Positions 59,005 to 64,000 of a stretch of DNA of 64,000 nt are shown here, piece after piece; positions within the stretch are counted from its first letter, which is position 1; every line of letters starts with the position of its first letter. The stretch covers positions 71,839,495 to 71,903,494 of the forward strand of contig CP141127.1 of assembly GCA_035236585.1 (NCBI GenBank). The letters are read 5' to 3'. The translations under genes were made by a program, and so were the position numbers. The stretch comes from Warburgia ugandensis (lineage: Eukaryota; Streptophyta; Magnoliopsida; Canellales; Canellaceae). Below the pieces are notes generated by a model. The model searched no databases. It saw only the letters and a list, made by a program, of their open reading frames with translations, and had not been told where the DNA came from.

Positions 59005-61634
59005 TGTGACGACCCGGGTTTTCTCATGCATTTTTAAATGCAATACCTAATTTCTTAAGGCGGGATGCATCCCTATTTGAAAACCATTCTATAAAAACCA
59101 TGCAATGCAGTGGAAAACCTTTAGTTTTAAACTCATTTTTGAAAACCCCAAGTGTCATTTGCCTTCACAACAACCAAAGTAGTTTTTGAAAAATTTCAGA
59201 AATCATAAATATTTTTCCCCAGGTCTTTCCAGTCACAACACACAGCCCAACTGTAATTAAATACAACTTCATGTCCAAAGGGTTGAGAGTTTACTTACAT
59301 GTATAACTTTCTTCTTTTTGATTCACTTGCTCGTAGCACTAATATCTCTTGAGACGTCTTCTATTTATGAGTGGAACTATCCTGAAAAATGTTAAGGATA
59401 GGGTGAGTATATACTATACTCAGTAGGAGTCTATCACTGCTAGTTTTATAATGCATGCGATGTTTTAAAATCATATGCTCTTTCCAAAACATGTGCATGT
59501 ATGAATACTCAAGTTCAATATCGACATCAAAATCCATTGTCAAACTGAAATACTAACGACTTAAAGGATCATATAATCCAAAATCGAAAGTGTCATATAC
59601 ATATATATCATAACATCATGATATGCATAAAATGCTTTATGGAATCCAACTCATGGATCTTTAGTATGGTATGGTCGACCAACCTCATATCATGCCATAT
59701 GCAATGCACAGAAATCATCAAACCATAGGGTCCACTATGCCCACGACCTCCTCGCCGTGTGGTCCCCGGGTACCTGAGGACACTCGATCATAGCCTCCAC
59801 GGGGCCTATGACACGTCGACCCAGTGCCGTGACACCAGTGGTAGCCCCCTGTACCACATGCAGTCGACGTAGGGACTTGCCTCTTTTTGGGCATGGTACC
59901 CATCCACCTAATAGTGGTAGAGGCCGGGTGGCCAACCCAGACCCCTCGGCATAGCACCCACGGGCTTTCTAGCCCAAATCACATAAGATCAAATAAGCCA
60001 AAACCTCTTTTCAAAACCTGTCCTCTTTGGGTTCCTCACAACTGCCTAGCCCTCGGCACTCCAGCGTCTTTTGGCAACCCTCAAGGACATGCAATCTTTG
60101 TAAGTACTTAAATCATGCAATGTGTGCACTTGTTTGCAAAACATATATGTGCATAATGTATATGCAATCATTTACAAAACATGGCTATGTACAAAGCATT
60201 TATCATGCATGCTGAATTAAGTCATGCAAATCAAGTCATATATTTAAAACATATGTTCACAAAACAATAATAGTTCTTTTAAAAGAATCTAATAGTGATA
60301 GAGCACCTACCTGGCTAGGTCGCGCTAACCCTTTTGTCCTCGGACGCTCCTGATCATCGTTTGGGGAATCAAGGTTAGTTTGGCCTATCTTTTATAGGTT
60401 TTAGAGTAATTGGTCTTTTTACTTAGGCATTAGGGGTCCATCCCTATGCCTATGGGTGTCCTAAGGTCCTAATTGGGCCTTGGTATCCTCAGTTTTCCAA
60501 CGTTCTAGTTGTCATGCACCACCATCCTATTCTAAGGGTCATGCCCACCTTTTATTGGGCCTTGATTAGGGATTTTATAGTTTATATGTGTCTGCACTGT
60601 CGATACGGACACAACGCCTTTTGCGGTGCCTCAATCGGAGCTCTAGATCTCAAGTTATAAGCGTTTTAGTGTCGTATGTACATAGAGTCTTAAAAATGAA
60701 AAAAACGGAATGCTAGGGCGCTGCGCGATTGCGTCGTGCGCCCTGGCTTCCTTAAGGAACCAAAAAAATGACGCACTGCTAGCGCGCTATGCGTCTGCGG
60801 TGTGCGCCTCAGTGGGCGTGTCTGCAAACGCGCAGTACTCTCCACCCGTCTCGGACGCGCCCGTTGGTTTCCTCTCAGATGCGTTCGACGCGTCTCGTCC
60901 GTCTAGGGCGTTTCGGTCGTTGGGGGACCGGGGCATCCTTGGGATGCCCTGGTTCGTCCCTGAGGAACCAGTGCGGCCTTGGGGACGTCCCAGGGTCCTT
61001 GGTGACTCCTTAGAGGCCTATTCCCCATGGATTTTCATGCAAAAACCTAGGGAAACTGAGCCTGGGACTATAGGTGAGATGGGTTTGGGGAGTTTTTGTG
61101 CGTACCTGCTTCGTGGCTGGTTTTCTCTCCACGTTTTCTCCTCTTGGTCACTGCTCCTCAATAGTTTTTCTTCAACGTTTTGGGCTGCCATTAGAGGCGC
61201 CCAAGAGCTCTATTTATAGAGCTAAGAGAGGGTTCTCGAGGAGGCTCTCACCGCCTTTGAATGGTGGTGGAGAAACCTCCAGAATGGCGGTGATTTCCCC
61301 TCCAATCACCATCGTTCTAGAACTCTCTAGGAGGTGGAAGATGAAGGGTGCCCGTATCAAAATGGGCCCCTGTGTTTTGCAGTTAAATCCGTTTTTGTGA
61401 AAATTATAGTTTTGCCCATGAACTTCAAAGGGCCATAACTTGCTCATTTTAACTCTGTTTTGGGTATTTTGGTCTTGTTAGATTCCTTTTCTCCAAGACG
61501 CATCTAATGGCACCATTTTCAGGACCAAGTTTCTGGGTTCAGTCAAGGTGACTAGTGAAATGACCAAAATGCCCTTATCTTCAAAATTGAACTTTTCATG
61601 GGTTTTTAATATTACAAAAATTGGGGTCATTAAA
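59005..61634 (+). mobile_element. Solo LTR with GTTAG target duplication
   Basis: It begins TGTGACGACCCGGG, ends GGGGTCATTAAA (terminus slightly mutated), and is flanked by GTTAG at 59000-59004 and 61635-61639. It is 2630 bp without gag or pol. It contains the shared block GGTGGCCAACCC ... CATAGCACCC near 59925, GCACCTACCTGGC near 60302 and a CpG-rich stretch at 60700-61000. The 169-codon frame at 60710-61219 and its shadows follow that GC-rich composition and match no domain. Confidence 0.85.
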
Positions 61635-61639
61635 GTTAG

Positions 61640-62680
61640 CCATTTTGAGCCTATTAGTAAGACTTTTTCTTTCTTAACCCCATTCGCCTTAAACTAGAAC
61701 AACCTAGTAAAATAAATAACCACTACCCATCTTCAAAATGAGTATAGTTAGTAGAAAATGTTGAAAAATAGGACAAAAATCAAAGAAGTGAGAAAAATGA
61801 ATAGTCTTTCTTCCAAAGAAGCTAAAGAAAGAAAGAAAAAAATTTGAAAGAGAAAGATAAAAATATGAGAGATATATTTACTTCAAGTACAAACCGAAAA
61901 GAAAAGTAGTCCTAGCAGATAGTCATGGAAGACCTCTACTCAATTTTGAACCTTTGAAACCCTTATACCCTTCTTTTCTAAACTTGTCCTAACCTACGTT
62001 TCGTCCTAGTTAAAGACCTATTAATCTAAGGTGGAACATAGCCTTAAAGAGATGATAAAAAGAAAGAATTAAGGTAAAAGACCCCTAATATTCTTGGTGA
62101 TAACATTCACTATTAGGGATCACTTTTGTTTGTCTCATGAGAATTCAAAACATTATGTGAACCATTAGCTTATTGGATTCGGTCACATGATGAGAGAAAT
62201 ATGTTTAAACCCCTTATCTGAGATTTTCATTTCAGAGCGTATACCTATGAGGATTTGAGGCCAAGACATATTTCCAATGGAACCTAAGCATATCCAGTTA
62301 GAAATCAAGATTTATGTGGCTGTAAACACACATATGCACTCTGAGAAATAGCTCAAATAAAATGTCTTTAATATGTGTATGATGTGTAAAATTGTTAAAT
62401 CCTCTCCATTAAGTTGTGAAAAAACTAATAGATTGCTAATGAATGAGGATTCTTTGAGATAAAATAGGGGACCCAACCTTATTGAATTTTGTGGGTATAT
62501 TCACTACAAACCTTCACAAGGCCTAACTCGTCTACTAGGGGTAACCTAGGGGTTCAAGGGCTTGTTACATGTGCTAAATGCAATCGTGAGTACCAACGAA
62601 AGTGACACCTTGTACTAGTTTTTGTAAAATAATTTTCTGCATGTTTTGCTTGGGACTAGTAAAATGTTGGTTGGGTGGTG
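61640..62680 (+). mobile_element. Athila 3' non-coding region, right part
   Basis: It continues the region interrupted at 59004, with no coding sequence. Its last bases, TTGGTTGGGTGGTG (62667-62680), form a G-rich tract in the position of a polypurine tract, directly before the LTR start at 62681. Confidence 0.55.

Positions 62681-64000
<1,320 letters not shown>

Noticed and set aside
60710..61219. 169-codon open frame in GC-rich DNA
   Set aside because: It lies inside a solo LTR with a clear target duplication, overlaps other open frames in the same GC-rich stretch and has no domain.

Overview
This window is nuclear DNA of a flowering plant. It holds one interrupted protein-coding gene, about 19 kb long with GT-AG introns, in AT-rich DNA packed with plant retrotransposon remnants: Athila, Tat and chromovirus Ty3/gypsy, Tork-like Ty1/copia, Au-type SINEs and MITE-like elements. 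No tRNA, rRNA, operon or CRISPR was seen. The species cannot be read from the sequence. The long TE-filled introns and the mass of LTR remnants suggest a fairly large genome.

Region 1-14 kb is a nest of long non-coding LTRs. An LTR copy (to 2446) is cut on the left by a minus-strand LTR (to 325). At its right end a second LTR (2447-10264) is inserted with target duplication TTACA. That second LTR is itself split by a third solo LTR (3979-6993, duplication CACAT). A related LTR runs on to 14055.

Region 14-35.3 kb carries the gene. It is a plant homologue of the SSX2IP/Msd1 (afadin- and alpha-actinin-binding) family, a microtubule-nucleation anchoring protein. I reconstructed 17 exons (16195-35309, about 411 residues), all phase-compatible, with one GC-AG intron and one 11.8 kb intron. 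The two largest introns hold two TIR elements and an Au SINE with target duplications, a further 1.05 kb MITE-like element, a second Au SINE with a 14-bp target duplication plus a SINE fragment, and a rearranged chromovirus: gag/protease on the minus strand, RNase H-integrase-chromodomain on the plus strand.

Region 35.8-41.9 kb is a complete but decayed Ty1/copia element with two LTRs, tRNA-iMet primer site, gag-PR-IN-RT-RH with stops, and a polypurine tract. Its 5' LTR has lost the TATA segment.

Region 42-64 kb is a further retrotransposon graveyard. It contains a minus-strand solo LTR (43474-45112) head-to-head with a plus-strand LTR of the same family (from 45251), a long non-coding LTR-like tract with tandem repeats, a Tat-type integrase fragment, and a decayed Athila-type pol (55815-58262). 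The Athila 3' region is split by a 2.6 kb solo LTR (59005-61634, duplication GTTAG) and leads through a possible polypurine tract into an LTR starting at 62681 that leaves the window. The only sequence I regard as a functional host gene is the SSX2IP/Msd1 homologue.
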